The notes beneath the pieces are model-generated. The model made no database searches. It saw only the letters and a program-made list of their open reading frames with translations, and was not told the origin of the DNA. Position numbers and translations under genes: made by a program. A DNA stretch of 64,000 bases from positions 56,493,947-56,557,946 of the forward strand of contig CM060191.1 of the NCBI GenBank assembly GCA_030549335.1, in the 5' to 3' direction. Below, one piece after another: positions 11,139-23,814 of this stretch (position 1 is the stretch's first letter; every line of letters starts with the position of its first letter). Source of the DNA: Pontederia crassipes. Taxonomy: Eukaryota > Streptophyta > Magnoliopsida > Commelinales > Pontederiaceae.

Positions 11139-11560
11139 CGATCCCGCTGCGAGCTAGGACGTCGTCACCAGTAGGATGATGTGGGTGCTTGCTGTTGTCG
11201 TGAGGTCGTCGCCGTCGCTGCTGTCGCTATGAGCAAGGATCATGTCCTATCTTAGTTCTCAATGCCTCAAGGTCATTGCCCGCCACAAGCTAGGCTGCCG
11301 CCCACCAACCTCTCCGCTGCCACCACTGCGAGCTAGGACGCCGCCGCCGCTTGCTGTCGTACCTAGGACGCTGCCGACACTTATTGTTGTCGCTGCGAGC
11401 TAGGTCATTTGCGACTCTTGCTGTCGCCACCGCTGCGAGCTAGGTCGTCGCCGGCGCGAGCTAGGCTGGCGCCTGCACCGCGAGGTCGCTCCCACCACAA
11501 AACCGGACAAAAAGAATCGAGAAAAAAAATCGGAAATGAATCATCAATCGAAAAAAGATC
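11139..11560. repeat. GC-rich degenerate minisatellite (right part)
   Basis: At least five copies of a GCTGCGAGCTAGG(A/C/T)CG(T/C)CG core with variable spacers (around 11144, 11325, 11390, 11433, 11455), some followed by CTTGCTGTCG. It matches 7731-7750 on the other side of the Ty3 element. No gene is supported here. Confidence 0.6.
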
Positions 11561-12229
11561 ACGAGTGGATGGGGGAAGGGAGGGGGGACCTTCATTAAAT
11601 CTATATATTATATTTTGTGTGTTCTTTACAGTTAATCAAAACACTTGCACTGGAATTATCTTCAATATTTTGGTTTCCAAAAATATGACCATTTTAACTA
11701 TGTTTCAGAAGTTTAGCTGAATTAAAAATTTTTTCCTTCTCTAACTGTAAAATGAGGTCACTAAAAAGCAGAGTAACTAAGGATAAACCAAGCACACAGA
11801 TCCCTTTTGCACAAACGCAGAACAAATCGTGTACAGTAGTACTGCCCACAAAATGTCACCAAGTCCCATAAGCTCTAAGCCATATAAGCAAAACTGGCAA
11901 TTGATCAAATTTTATAATCATAATATTTAAGTCACAATAAATATTGATTGATTAAAACATCAATGTCATACTCCCATCAACATTTTCTTTGTCCTTGGCA
12001 TCACATTTAAAATCCTTTAAAATAATAAAAAAACTATAAAAGAAGTATCCACTATATTACATTTAAAATTAATAAAAAACAGGACTTTCGTCACTTGTCG
12101 GCTATGGGAGGAGCCATCTCCTTCCCCTTCTCCAACACTGACATCGTAGAAGAGCCGCTTCCTCGTAGCGAGAGAGAGAGAGGCTCTTCTGTGAAAGAGA
12201 AGGGCAGGTTCTTTCCCCTCTCTCAAACC
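11561..12229. other. Unassigned intergenic DNA
   Basis: Mixed AT-rich sequence turning purine/pyrimidine-biased near 12150-12220. No gene or element ends recognised other than the MITE target copy at 12222-12229. Confidence 0.35.
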
Positions 12230-12820
12230 TTGGAGTGTTCACCGGGTCGGGTCGACCCGGTGAACCCGAAAATCCGACCCGACCCGACCCCTTTTGAGTC
12301 GGGTCGGGTCGGTGGTCGGGTCGACCCGACCCGACCCGATCACGACCCGATCAAGGGTCGGGTCGGGTTCGGGTTGGAATTTTCCAACCCGAGTTGACCC
12401 GACTCGACCCGACGACCCGATTTTTTCTTTTTTTTTTTAATTTTTTTTATTTTTTAGTTAAATGTATAGTTTTATATCATTTAAAATTTAAAAAAATATG
12501 AAATAAATTATTTTAAATGTAGAAAAGTATGTAGATATTTTAAAAAATATTTTTGTTATTTAAAAATACCTTATTTTGTATTAAAAAATAAAATAATAAA
12601 TACTTTTTATATTAAAAAATAAACGAAAAAATTAAAAAAAAAAAGAAAAAGGGTGGTCGAGTTACCCGACCACCCGACCCGGCCCGGCCCGGATCGGGTC
12701 AGTTCGGGTCTCAGCCCAAAAAGGGCAGAGACCCGACCCGATCCGACCCGGCCAACTTTGGCCGGATCGGGTCGGGTTTGTTCACGGGTCGGATCAAACC
12801 CGACTCCGTGAACACCCCTA
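12230..12820. mobile_element. hAT-type MITE with GGGTCG-rich arms, 591 bp
   Basis: Flanked by the 8 bp direct repeat CTCAAACC at 12222-12229 and 12821-12828, the hAT target-site size. The ends are TTGGAGTGTTCAC and GTGAACACCCCTA, inverted relative to each other with a few mismatches. Both arms are filled with GGGTCG/CGACCC microrepeats in both orientations, and the centre (12420-12640) is AT-rich. There is no coding capacity. The open frames across it come from the six-base repeats. Confidence 0.88.
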
Positions 12821-12828
12821 CTCAAACC

Positions 12829-13733
12829 ACATCCGTGACACTCTCTGTGCAAGAGAGAGGAGAGGAGCCCCTCAATTCTCTATCATCGATGCTGAGAAAA
12901 AAAAGAGGGGTCCCTCTTTTCTTATTATTTTTTTCAATATTACCTTTTTGTTTTTAATTTTTTATTATTTTAATATGATGTGTCGGTGAAAGAAAATATT
13001 GATGTGATACATGTCAATATTTTAATTGATACATTATTAATCATCAGTTTAATTATCTTGATTAAAATATTTTAAGAGTTAAAATGATGATGCAGCTATG
13101 AATTACAATCCAATAACCGTGACCCTCCCCGCGTGATGTTTCTTTGCTTTCTAATTGTTATTCTTGCCTTGGATGTTCTCAAAGAAATGTTATCACAGCC
13201 TCCTTTAACTCCAAACCAACAAAATGCACATATTAGACCAAAAAACAAAATAAATAAAAACAAAGAGAGGCGTAGAAACGTACAGTTAATACGCCTTAAA
13301 TAACATATAACTTTTACACGACGTAACCATTAAAAATAATAATAATAATAATCCAAACACCGTCAGAAACAGGACGCACCTGATATAATTAATTGCTCAA
13401 AACGTTTTGGAAGCTGGCGAGTGACCAAGAACCGAACGGGGAGGCAAGTCGACGTTGCTCTGCTCAGGGATGGATGCTGCATGTTCTGTCTCCTCTTTCT
13501 GAGGTCATTGGAACACACATGGCATGGCACCTCCTCTCATGGATCCGTCCACGGTACAAAAAACCACAAAGAGCTCTGCCAACAGATTTTTTGTCAGATC
13601 CCACGCCAGCTTGGTATATTTATAAGAGTTGTTTCGGGACAGTTCAGGTTTCTTCCACACCCTTCGGCTTTTCCATTATCCGAAGGGACATTTGGCCCCT
13701 CTTATTTGATCTCAGACGTTCATGCATCCTATA
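12829..13733. other. Upstream region of the phytoglobin gene
   Basis: Purine-rich stretch to about 12920, AT-rich to 13350, then balanced sequence up to the TATA box. A short AAT run is at about 13334-13352. The open frames at 13393-13840 show no domain and lie where the promoter should be. Confidence 0.35.
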
Positions 13734-13734
13734 C

Positions 13735-13740
13735 TATAAA
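13735..13740 (+). promoter_or_regulatory. TATA box of the phytoglobin gene
   Basis: CTATAAATA context, 128 bp upstream of the ATG at 13868. This leaves room for a roughly 100 nt leader containing the CT tract. Confidence 0.55.
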
Positions 13741-13777
13741 TACAAAGAATCCTATTTCTCTAACCAAATTAAGTAAG

Positions 13778-13778
<1 letters not shown>

Positions 13779-13825
<47 letters not shown>
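13779..13825 (+). repeat. (CT)n microsatellite in the phytoglobin 5' UTR
   Basis: About 22 uninterrupted CT units between the TATA box and the start codon. CT/GA tracts are common in plant leaders and core promoters. Its length makes it a likely polymorphic site. Confidence 0.85.
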
Positions 13826-13827
<2 letters not shown>

Positions 13828-13840
13828 ACCAAGTAATTAA

Positions 13841-14743
<903 letters not shown>

Positions 14744-14801
14744 TTAGGCATTGGATTGCCTTTCTTTCGGCTGATGCATGATCTTTTAATTAAGTTGCAT
14801 A

Positions 14802-15353
14802 CTATGATGCACGGGTACTCCAATTTCCTTCACGTATTCGTATCGGGTACGTACCCGGTATCGGTACTTTATGGGTACTCGTGGGTATTCGTATCCATAC
14901 GTACTCAATAATAAAATAATTTTTAAAAAATAAGTATTTCAATGGATATTCATACCTATGCTTTTGGGTACTCCATATCAAAATTTTGTCAGATAAAATT
15001 CTAAAAAAGATAATAAATGATTGATGATCATGAAAACACTAACACTAGATAACATGATATTGATATATTTTATTATGTTTTTATCAAATGTGAATAATAA
15101 AACTTATAGATGTTAAAAACGAGAAGTCGGGAGAAAAAAACTATTAATAGCTCCTCATTTAGACATAATCAATAAAGTGAATAACTAATTATTTATTTTG
15201 AAAGCTTAAACAATACGAAGATACCAGAAATTTTATGAAAATTTATTTTATATATTTAATATATTGCCGTACTCGTATCTTAATTTTTTAAAATTTAATG
15301 TATCTCGTACCCGTACTAGTACTCGATATCGTACACATACTCTTGTAACATAG
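14802..15353. mobile_element. hAT-type MITE directly downstream of the phytoglobin gene, 552 bp
   Basis: Flanked by the 8 bp direct repeat GTTGCATA (14794-14801 and 15354-15361). The ends CTATGATGCACGGGTAC and, inverted, CTATGTTACAAGAGTAT match partially. Both arms repeat GGGTACTCG/CGAGTACCC-like motifs and the centre is AT-rich, with no coding capacity. It begins 58 bp past the globin stop. AATAAA at 14910-14915 is the first such signal after the stop and lies within the MITE. Confidence 0.85.
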
Positions 15354-15361
15354 GTTGCATA

Positions 15362-17170
15362 TGATATATTATGTTGAATGAGTTCGAGCATGAGTTCGAG
15401 CATGTTGAGGACCAGATCTTTGATGTCTAATAATTAACTGTGACCTTGTGCTGTATTCCTTCATTTATTGCGCTATATGTGCATGGTGGAAAAATTATGT
15501 ACGTCGTCACCTTGGTACAAGCATATAACTTTGCCTTTGTTATTATATGCAATGTCGAGCTGCCTATTTGAACTTCCAAGGTTTCAATCCCGAGTATTCC
15601 TAATTTTCTTGAGCTCATGAGGTTTGTCTCATTTTCCGTGAGCTCGTGAGGTAGGTACATTAGTCATATATATGAGAATATTTAGTCACAAAAATTATAT
15701 TAGAAATATACGAAATTATATATTTTTATTATAGATAAACGAATAATATGGATATAAATCAAATCATATGTTAACTTTTAAGTTTATATATATAGAGAGA
15801 GAGAGAGAAAGAGAGTATCAAAATTTCCAAAAAAAAAAAAAAATTTGAAGATCGAGTCCATCCCTGCTGTGACAATTTTTTCGGATGATACTATTGCCAC
15901 CTCAGAATAAACATTTTTACCATTTTAAAAATAAAATAATAATAATTTGTGGGGTAATAATAGAAACATAGTTTTAATATGATAAGAAAATTGAAGAAAA
16001 AATATAGACTTGACCATGAATACATTAAATTCTTCTAAATTAGCTGAAACATTGCGTCAATTATGGAAGAAAAAAGTGAGAAGTTTCTTAAGTAATTGTT
16101 TGGTTGAAATAGTTAATATTGAATTTTAAAATTAAGGGGCCGCATAACCAAATATGTAGAGAAAGATCTAACTCTTTATTCTTATGGACAGAATAAAAAA
16201 CAGAGAAATAAGTTCGATATAGAAAATACTTTGTATGTTGCGAAGAATACTAAAAATATCCAATTGGAGAGAATACATGAAGAATTACAATCTCTTCATT
16301 AACTACTAGATGCAAAGCCCTTAATTGCCATTTTTTCGATCCCATTAGCTTTATAAAAAAACAGAGCAAGTAAGAGAGTAAATATTTTCTCTTCCTCAAT
16401 ACGCACAGAAAGTTAAGTTTGATTGACTCATAGTTAATAAGAGAGTGTTGGAAGATTTAATTTTTTTAATCACCAATTGAATTAGGGTTTAGTTTTTATT
16501 TTTTTAAATAGAATTTGTAAGATAGTGACTTTAATAAATATGAAATCAGGCCGAATTTAGACCAGGAAAAAAATGAAGATAATTCATCCTTTAGACAATG
16601 ATGTCAAGTTAATATCCATTGTACAACTGTCAAGCAAGCAATATTTTATCTCAGTCAGATTTATGTTATCTACGTAAGATTGAATTAAAAGATCTGTAAG
16701 GTCAATGATAGAAAAAGAAATTGGTGCATTGTTAGTTGATGTTAAACTCATGAACACCAATTAACCAAGAAAAAAAGAAATTCTTGCCATACAGCAAATT
16801 GGAATACAATTGAGGCAAATTGAAGCAAGATGGTAGGCCTGGAGGAATCATGGTTGAGGATTTCCAATCCTGCTGAATTCAGTTCTTGCCTGTTGTTCAT
16901 GGGTCAAGTATCAGATCAAATCAATCAGGGATCTTTGATTTATATCTCTGCAAAATCCAATTCGTGCTGGCAGTTCATGCAACAAATCAAATCAATCTGA
17001 CTCATTTCATGATTCTTGCAGTAGGGAAAGATAAAAAAAGCAGCAGAGATTTACTACAGGCCCACAGGCGGCGACCTGCAACTACAAATACTGAGCAAGC
17101 AACTGCAACTAATAAGCTGCCAAGGCATACACTCTTTGGCCATCCTTCCTCCGTTCTCCACCATGGAAGC
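15362..17170. other. Intergenic DNA between the MITE and LINE 1
   Basis: Mostly AT-rich with a short GA run near 15795 and an A-run at 15828-15842. A small direct repeat GAGTTCGAGCAT occurs at about 15380-15403. From about 16880 the sequence becomes more balanced and may be the LINE 5' UTR or its host site. No gene supported. Confidence 0.35.
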
Positions 17171-17293
17171 TAAACCCTAGCCCCTGCATCATCGGAGGCG
17201 GCTCCGGGGCAGCTCCTCCGGCCCCGCGCCCTGCCTCACCTACATCTCATTCTCTCTAACCTTTTCTCCCCCATCTCCTCACCTCCTCATAAA

Positions 17294-19158
17294 ATGTCTC
17301 ACATAGCTCCTTCCCTTGGAAACCCTTCCACCTACGATCTGCCTCATGCATCCGCTACATCCAGATCTCAGCCCCAATCCTCAAATGCCCGTGATCAGGA
17401 CCAGAATGTGCAGGCGTTGCAAAGTTAACGACCATCTTCACGGGTGGCGGTGGTGAAACGCCATAACCCTCTGGATAATCGACGTTGGACCCTGCCGCCA
17501 CCTCCTGCTCTGGCGGCTCCATCGCCTCGCCAGATCCGGCAACTCATGGAGTCTATCTCAACTACCGTAGAAATTCCTCGTGCGGAGACCGATCTTAGGG
17601 CGGCTGAGGTTCAACGAAGTCTGATCTGCCGCCTCGTTAGTCCAAATCTGGAGACCGAACGCTTACAATCTGAACTGCCTTCACTCTGGAATCTTCAGAG
17701 GCCTTTACATGTGGTTTTTCTAGGTAATAATTATTATCTTTGTCGATTTGATGATCTTGATGAACGTACACAGGTTATGGCGCAGAGCCCTTGGAATCTT
17801 GGGGGACACATACTGTACCTGTCGGCAGCCAAACCTATGTTCCGATCCATGGATGAAACACCGTCAGCCTACCCTATATGGATTCAGCTCCCCGGCCTCG
17901 CCTACGAGATGGTCAATCGGAGCTCCCTCATCCGTATTGCAGCTGCCTTCGGGACGCCTCTCGCAGTAGATGAACACGCGCTCCATCTCGGCAGGGCTCG
18001 GGCTTGCATCGAACTCTCATTCTCTAATCCACTTAAACAGGGAGTTTGGCTTTCGGATCATGTCAAATCTAAGGTTTTTCAATGTGTTCTATATGAAAGG
18101 ATTCCACTTTTTTGTTTCAGATGTGGACGCATTAGACATCGCCTCGAGTCTTGCTGTCAGCCGTCGCCGGCGCCGGAGACGGTGCTTCTATATGGTCCGT
18201 GGCTCCGAGCGCCGACCCCTCCTCGTGGACCGGATCGCAAACCGGGGGTGCGGATGGCCCGGACCGGGCCGCCTCGGGGGCCAACGAATCTCGCCCGTCC
18301 TCCATCTGCAGTGGCTCATTCCTCACCATCCAACGGTCAGGATAGCTTCCTGGAGTCCAACAGTCATGAATCTAATTCCTTTTTGTTGAATATGCAGGAT
18401 CATGCCACCTGTCAATCTGATTCCTCGCCGATACCTAGATCGGTGACGTGGCAACCTTCCGCTGCCTTATCGCAACGGACAAATGCACATGTGTTTTTTC
18501 CATCTCACGACAACACTTCTCAGCATCCTGAAGCCCACGGATTGATGACGCGGCCCATATCCACCAACCACGAACTGACACCTGTCTACCCATCGACAGG
18601 TGACCATACCACCACCCCCCTAATTGCTACCACTCACACGCCGAATTCACCACAAACCCTAAACGCCGCAAATCCTCACCCGCCTCTTTCTTCTATTTTG
18701 TGCCACAAAACCCCTAACTCGCTCCCCCCACCATCACCGCAGTTCATCAAATCACCGTCGTATATCCCAGGCCCCTTGCGACCTACTTCCCCTCCGTCAA
18801 TGCCTACAGCTGGGCGTGACCATGGAACTCTGGTGGATCATGTCAGAGATATGTTTGTGATGGCTACGGGACCTTCCTCCCCGGTCTATCCTCACATGAG
18901 GATTCGGAACCTGAACCTGAAGATACAGATATCATCCCTGCACCGAGAACCGCTCAGAAGAAGGACAGGGTGAAACCGTTGCGCCCGGCGCCCTCCTTGG
19001 AGCCCAAACGCAAATTGAAGAATGGAAATGAGGGTCCCGGGAAAGGTAAGTCAAAGAAAAACCTTCACTCTACCGTTACTAATGAACCTCTTTCACACTT
19101 GCAAGGAAAAGCCCGATCTACCAGCGTGATATCTACGGGCCTTGACCTCAATCGATGA
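17294..19158 (+). pseudogene. LINE 1 ORF1: DUF4283 / CCHC nucleic-acid-binding protein
   Basis: The start at 17294 (MSHIAPSLGNPS) is preferred over 17444 because it is in frame with the main body, interrupted only by a TAA at 17426-17428. A DUF4283-like fold spans roughly residues 80-230 (RSLICRLVSPN, FLGNNYYLCRFDD, YPIWIQLPGLAYEMV). A CCHC knuckle CFRCGRIRHRLESC follows, then a long S/P/T-rich disordered region. A frame change near 18870-18960 shifts into an acidic-to-basic tail (DSEPEPEDTDIIPAP, KRKLKNGNEG) that ends at 19158. The terminal TGA overlaps the ORF2 ATG in ATGA. ORF1 proteins of plant L1s bind the element RNA. Confidence 0.85.
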
Positions 19159-22100
19159 AAATCATATTGTGGAATTGTCGGGGGGCGCTGCGAAGTCGTG
19201 TGCGTGATCGTCTCTCCGACATATCAAAGGAGCACAAACCAGATCTAATTGTTTTGCAGGAAACACATGCAGATGTTGAATCATCCAATCGCATTGCTCG
19301 ACGCCTATGTAAGAATTGGAATCATTATGCTGCCCCAGGTACTTCGGCCTCTGGGGAATTATCCTTGCTTGGCCAAATAATAATGCCATTAAGGTAACGC
19401 TAATCTCTATCTCCACTCAATTATTGAATGCTGTTGTGACAATTGAATCCTTTACCTTTTTAATTACCTGTGTGTATGCTAGCACAGTACCGCATATCAG
19501 AACTAAACTCTGGAATGAACTATCAAATCTCAATACGACTGATTTACCTTGGATAATAACGGGGGACTTTAACAACTGTATGCATGCCCATGATAAGAAG
19601 GAGGGTCGTCCATTCACGTTTACTAAACCCATTCACGCTCTACATCACCTTGTTGACAAACATGGTTTAATTGATATACCTATTAATGGAACTCACTATA
19701 CTTGGTGTAATAATAGAAGAGGCCTTGCTAGAATTTGGTGTAGACTTGACAATTACTCCGCCATGGATGCTTAAATTTCCAGCTATTACCTTGCACTCCC
19801 TGCCCAGATGTGCGTCTAACCATAATCCTATCTTACTGAACTCTAATTCTGTAAACAAGAAACCACATCAATTCAAATATGAGGCCTTTTGGCTAGATTA
19901 TCCGGAAGCTAAACAAATTGTTAAGGACATATGGGATAAGAGATCGCCTAACACAACCATATTTAAATCTCTTCTTGAGATCAAGAAAAAAACCCTTCAG
20001 TGGAACAAGAATCAATTAGGACATCTCGAGACTAAAGCTTTGGCTCTTAAGCAACATATTAGTACTCTTAAACTTAAAGATGAGTCCACTGGCCTATCTA
20101 ATATGGAGCTGGGGAATCTTAGATCTCTTTATCATTACCATGCTGCAATTCTAAGGCAAATAACACTTAAATGGTGGTCCAAATCTAGAGTACTTTGGAT
20201 TAAAGATGAGGACAGAAATACAAGGTTCTTTCACCTGAGCTCAATGATAAGATATAATAAAAACCTAATCCACTCTATTGAAGTAAACAATGGTACTAAT
20301 CTTAAAAATGATCATGGCATTACTACTGCTTTTGTTGAGCATTATAGTACCCTCTGGAAAGAAAACTCTCATCCGAACATACCTATATCTTCTTGGCATG
20401 TGCTTCCTTCATTAGACCCTTCTTGGTATAATCACTTAATTGCCCCCATCACTGAAAATGAAATTGTCAATAGTCTTTGGTCTCTGGCTCCGGGTAAGGC
20501 CCCTGGACCAGATGGATTCACTCTTGAATTCTATAAAACCAACTGGAACATAATTGGAAAAGATATCATTGCTCAAATACAAACTTTCTCCCAGACCAAT
20601 ATTCTACCTAGAGATTGGACCCTTACTTCTCTAATCTTCATCCCAAAAAAGACAAACCCTACTAAGGTTACTGATTTTAGACCAATTGCTTTATGCAACA
20701 TCATTTATAGGGTGATTGCCAAATTACTAGCACAGAGGCTGAAACCAACTCTTGAAAACATTATCGACAAAAGTCAATCAGCCTTCCTGCCTGGGCAATG
20801 CATACAAGATAACATCTTTCTTAGTCAAGAAATTACCCACTCCATGAATATAGGCAGGAAAAAACTATGATAATCAAGGCTGATATGAATAAGGCATTTG
20901 ATAGGGTCAGCTGGCATGCCATTAGAACTGTACTAAGTTGTATGAATTATCCTTCCTCCTTTATCAACTGGATTATGGCATGCGTGGAATCTCCTTTATT
21001 CTCTTGTCAAATCAATGGTAAACCTTCTCCATACTTCAAAAGCCACTGTGGTGTTAGACAGGGTGACCCCCTGTCCTAATATCTCTTCATTACGATCACT
21101 CAAGTTCTTACCACCCTAATGAATCAAGCTGTCAATTTGGGTCAACTCACTCCTTTCTCTCTAAATAACTTCTCCTTGAGTCATATGCTATATGCTGATG
21201 ATCTATTGATTACGGTTGGTGCTAATCTTAGGAACTGTAAATGCCTCAAGGACACTCTTCAACTATACAACCATCTCACTAACCAGTGCATAAACCCAAT
21301 GAAATTTGAGGTCTATCTTCCTAGAACCTTAAGTAACAATAGAAAACAAAAAATTCTTAGTATGTTGGATATTCGACATCGTAAATTACCATTCACATAT
21401 CTTGGTGCGCTAATTTCAAACAAATACGTTCCAATCTCTCACCAACAGAACCTCATCAACAGAACTACCACTCGTATTGATGGCTGGAAAGTTAATTCTT
21501 TATCTCTTGCTGGTAGGGTAGTCTTGATCAAATCAGTTATTAGTAATATTCCAAACTATGCCATGGGATCCACTTACATTGCGGGAAGTCTTCTAGATTC
21601 GATTGAGAAGAATGCCAGAACTTTCTTATGGAGAAACAATAATCATACTAGGGGTTTGCATCTTATCTCCTGGGATACTATTCATAGATCATTGAAGGAT
21701 GGTGGGTTAGGTATTAGATGTATTCATAAGGCTAGGCATGCTATTCTGGCCAAGCGGGTTATTGCCATTTTGAACAATCATCCCACCCCTTGGGTACAAC
21801 TGTTAAAAGACAAATATCCTGACCATCACCCTTGGATGTCTGTTCCACGCCATAACTCATCTTGGTGTTGGCGATTACTGATTAAAACTCAACATGAGAT
21901 TAAACATGGACTTAGGAAGCATATAGGTAATGGTTCTTCTATCAATATCATCAAGGACCCTTGGATTTTTTGCACTCCCTTACTATTCATGCCTACTTAT
22001 ATAAATATGGATCTTCATCTTGATGATATGCTCGTCAGTGATTTTATTCTTGGGAACATGCAATGGAACACAGATCTTTTACATCTATGTTTTGGTTCTT

Positions 22101-23207
22101 GCCTTGCTGAATATATTGTCTCTATTTTCTTAGCACCTACTGCCTGTGATGACAAGTGGTTTTGGACACATGATCCAAATGGTAAACCTACAACTAAATC
22201 TGTATATCGTTCCCTGTGCCGCCAAGTTACCCCCCTTGATCAACGGTCCATTTGGAACTTTATTTGGAAGCTCAAAACTCCACCGAAAATCAAGTTTTTC
22301 ATGTGGAAGTTTACACATCGTCGATTATCTACCCTTGCCTGGGTTGCTCAATTTTTACCTAATCAGAACCCGCTGTGTCCTATGTGTGGCTTACACCCTG
22401 AAACCATTGAACATCTTTTTTATGAATGTGTCGAGGCTTCTGGTTTCTGGACTTTTGTTCAATCTAAAATCAGTTATGTTTTTCATTATATGCCACGATA
22501 TCAGCTCTACCTCTAAATCTACGATCCTCTCTTTGATTGCTCTCTCTCACTGGGCTATTTGGAAAAGAAGGAATGAGCTTCACTTTAGTTCCAAAAGGAC
22601 AACCACTGAATCATTATGGGTTAGGATCTTGGCCTGGTACTCGGAACTTGATGATCACCACAGATCTGAGGCAAATCACACACACACCCCTCTCCATCCC
22701 CAGGACAATCCGCCTGTCCACTGGGAGACCCCGCCTGCTCTCTGGACCAAGATCAACTCCGATGGCTCCTTTTGCCGTCGGACCTTGGCTTCAGATGCCG
22801 GGTTTATTTTGCAAAATTCTAATGCCACTTTCATTTGTGCAGGTTCCATACATTGCCGGGCTTTGACGGTATTGCAGGCGGAAGCGTTTGGCGCGCTCAG
22901 GGGTCTTCATGCGAGTAAACGGCTTGGAATTCAGAACATTATCCTCGAATCGGATTCTTACACCTTGACTGATATCATCAATGGAAAGACTGACGTGCCT
23001 TGGAAGCTTTGGAACATTATGAAGGAAATTCGGCACCTTTTATCCTTTTTTGCAAACACTCATTGTAATCACTGCTCTAGGCAAACTAATCATGCTGTTG
23101 ATTATCTTGCTCGCCTTGGATGCTCTAGTGCGGATGATATTTTTTGGGAGGATAACCCTCCGCCGGGCCTCCGATATATTTTGTACCAGGACTTTGCTAA
23201 TCAATAG
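19155..23207 (+). pseudogene. LINE 1 ORF2: endonuclease, reverse transcriptase, RNase H
   Basis: The endonuclease opens with MKIILWNCRGALRSRVRDRL and has QETH and GDFNN. Its late SDH motif reads SNH near 19815-19826, a probable catalytic loss. Reverse transcriptase blocks include APGKAPGPDGFTLEFYK, DFRPIALCNIIYRVIAK, KADMNKAFDRVSW, GVRQGDPLS followed by TAA (21077-21079), and intact YADD near 21190. A zf-RVT segment (CPMCGLHPETIEHLFYEC) follows, then RNase H with NSDGSF, QAEAFGALRG, ESDS and NHAVDYLARLG, keeping the acidic residues. Frame changes fall near 19340, 19740, 20860 (loss of one A in an A-run) and 22480. The enzyme nicks the target and primes reverse transcription there. Confidence 0.92.
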
Positions 23208-23230
23208 ATATAACTTTTCGTTTAAAAAAA

Positions 23231-23775
23231 TTAGTGGATTTGTTGGCTCCTTGACTGAGACACCATTCTAACCTGTTTGCCCATTGATTTCTCGACAGGC
23301 CGACGGCTATTGATCTTACGCCCCAATTTTTTTGAGATTTTAATAAAACAATGTTTCATTGTTTTATTTCTAAAATAAAATTTGAATATATAGGAGACAA
23401 TAGAGAATCTAAAGAAAGAGATAAGTTAAATTAGATTAGGAGTTTGGATTCGATTAAAGTTGAGAGTTTAAACTTGAACTAAAATATTAAATTCTCAATA
23501 CTTCTTATCAAAATTAAATAAGAATTTTAACTAGAATTAAAGCAAAATTAATTTTTATAAACATATTTAAAAAATAAATCTATTGTTCTTCCCTCTCGTG
23601 TGGTCTACAACTCTACACAATAAAGTCGCAACATTTATTCTCAGCCATCCCATGATTTATCAAAAGTCACGATAATAAGGTACGTAGGGAGGATTATGCA
23701 ATTGTCAATATTAACGATGGTAACGACAATTATAATTTTACTAACACCCATGTCAATTAAGGAAGGGATGAATTG
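23231..23775. repeat. Copy 1 of a 545 bp tandem duplication (LINE 1 3' end plus flank)
   Basis: Begins TTAGTGGATTTGTTGGCTCC and ends GGAAGGGATGAATTG. It contains the LINE 1 3' UTR and about 430 bp of flank. Copy 2 starts immediately at 23776, is cut at 23814 by the Tekay element and resumes at 34532-35037. The two parts of copy 2 total 39 + 506 = 545 bp, exactly the length of copy 1. Confidence 0.9.
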
Positions 23776-23814
23776 TTAGTGGATTTGTTGGCTCCTTGTC
23801 TGAGACACCATTCC
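23776..23814. repeat. Copy 2 of the 545 bp duplication, first 39 bp
   Basis: TTAGTGGATTTGTTGGCTCC and the following CTTGTCTGAGACACCATTCC match 23231-23269 almost exactly. The last five bases, ATTCC, are the target site of the Tekay insertion. Confidence 0.9.

Larger units (their letters stand above)
17294..23345 (+). mobile_element. LINE 1: L1-type non-LTR retrotransposon with RNase H domain
   Basis: ORF1 (17294-19158) and ORF2 (19155-23207) are followed by a 3' UTR ending near TTTTGAGATTTTAATAAAA (about 23331-23348). ORF2 has endonuclease, reverse transcriptase, zf-RVT and a C-terminal RNase H in that order, which defines the plant L1 group that acquired a plant-type RNase H. The 5' limit is uncertain and could lie up to 200-400 bp upstream. 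The copy has one stop and one frameshift in ORF1, and four frame changes and one stop in ORF2, so it is inactive but fairly young. Target-site duplications were not found, partly because the 3' end was later duplicated. Confidence 0.9.

Noticed and set aside
13393..13840. 127- and 139-codon frames upstream of phytoglobin
   Set aside because: They overlap each other, cross the TATA box and CT tract, and end in an SLSLSL run from the microsatellite.
17748..18389. Extra frames within LINE ORF1
   Set aside because: Overlap the DUF4283/CCHC protein in other frames and show no domain.
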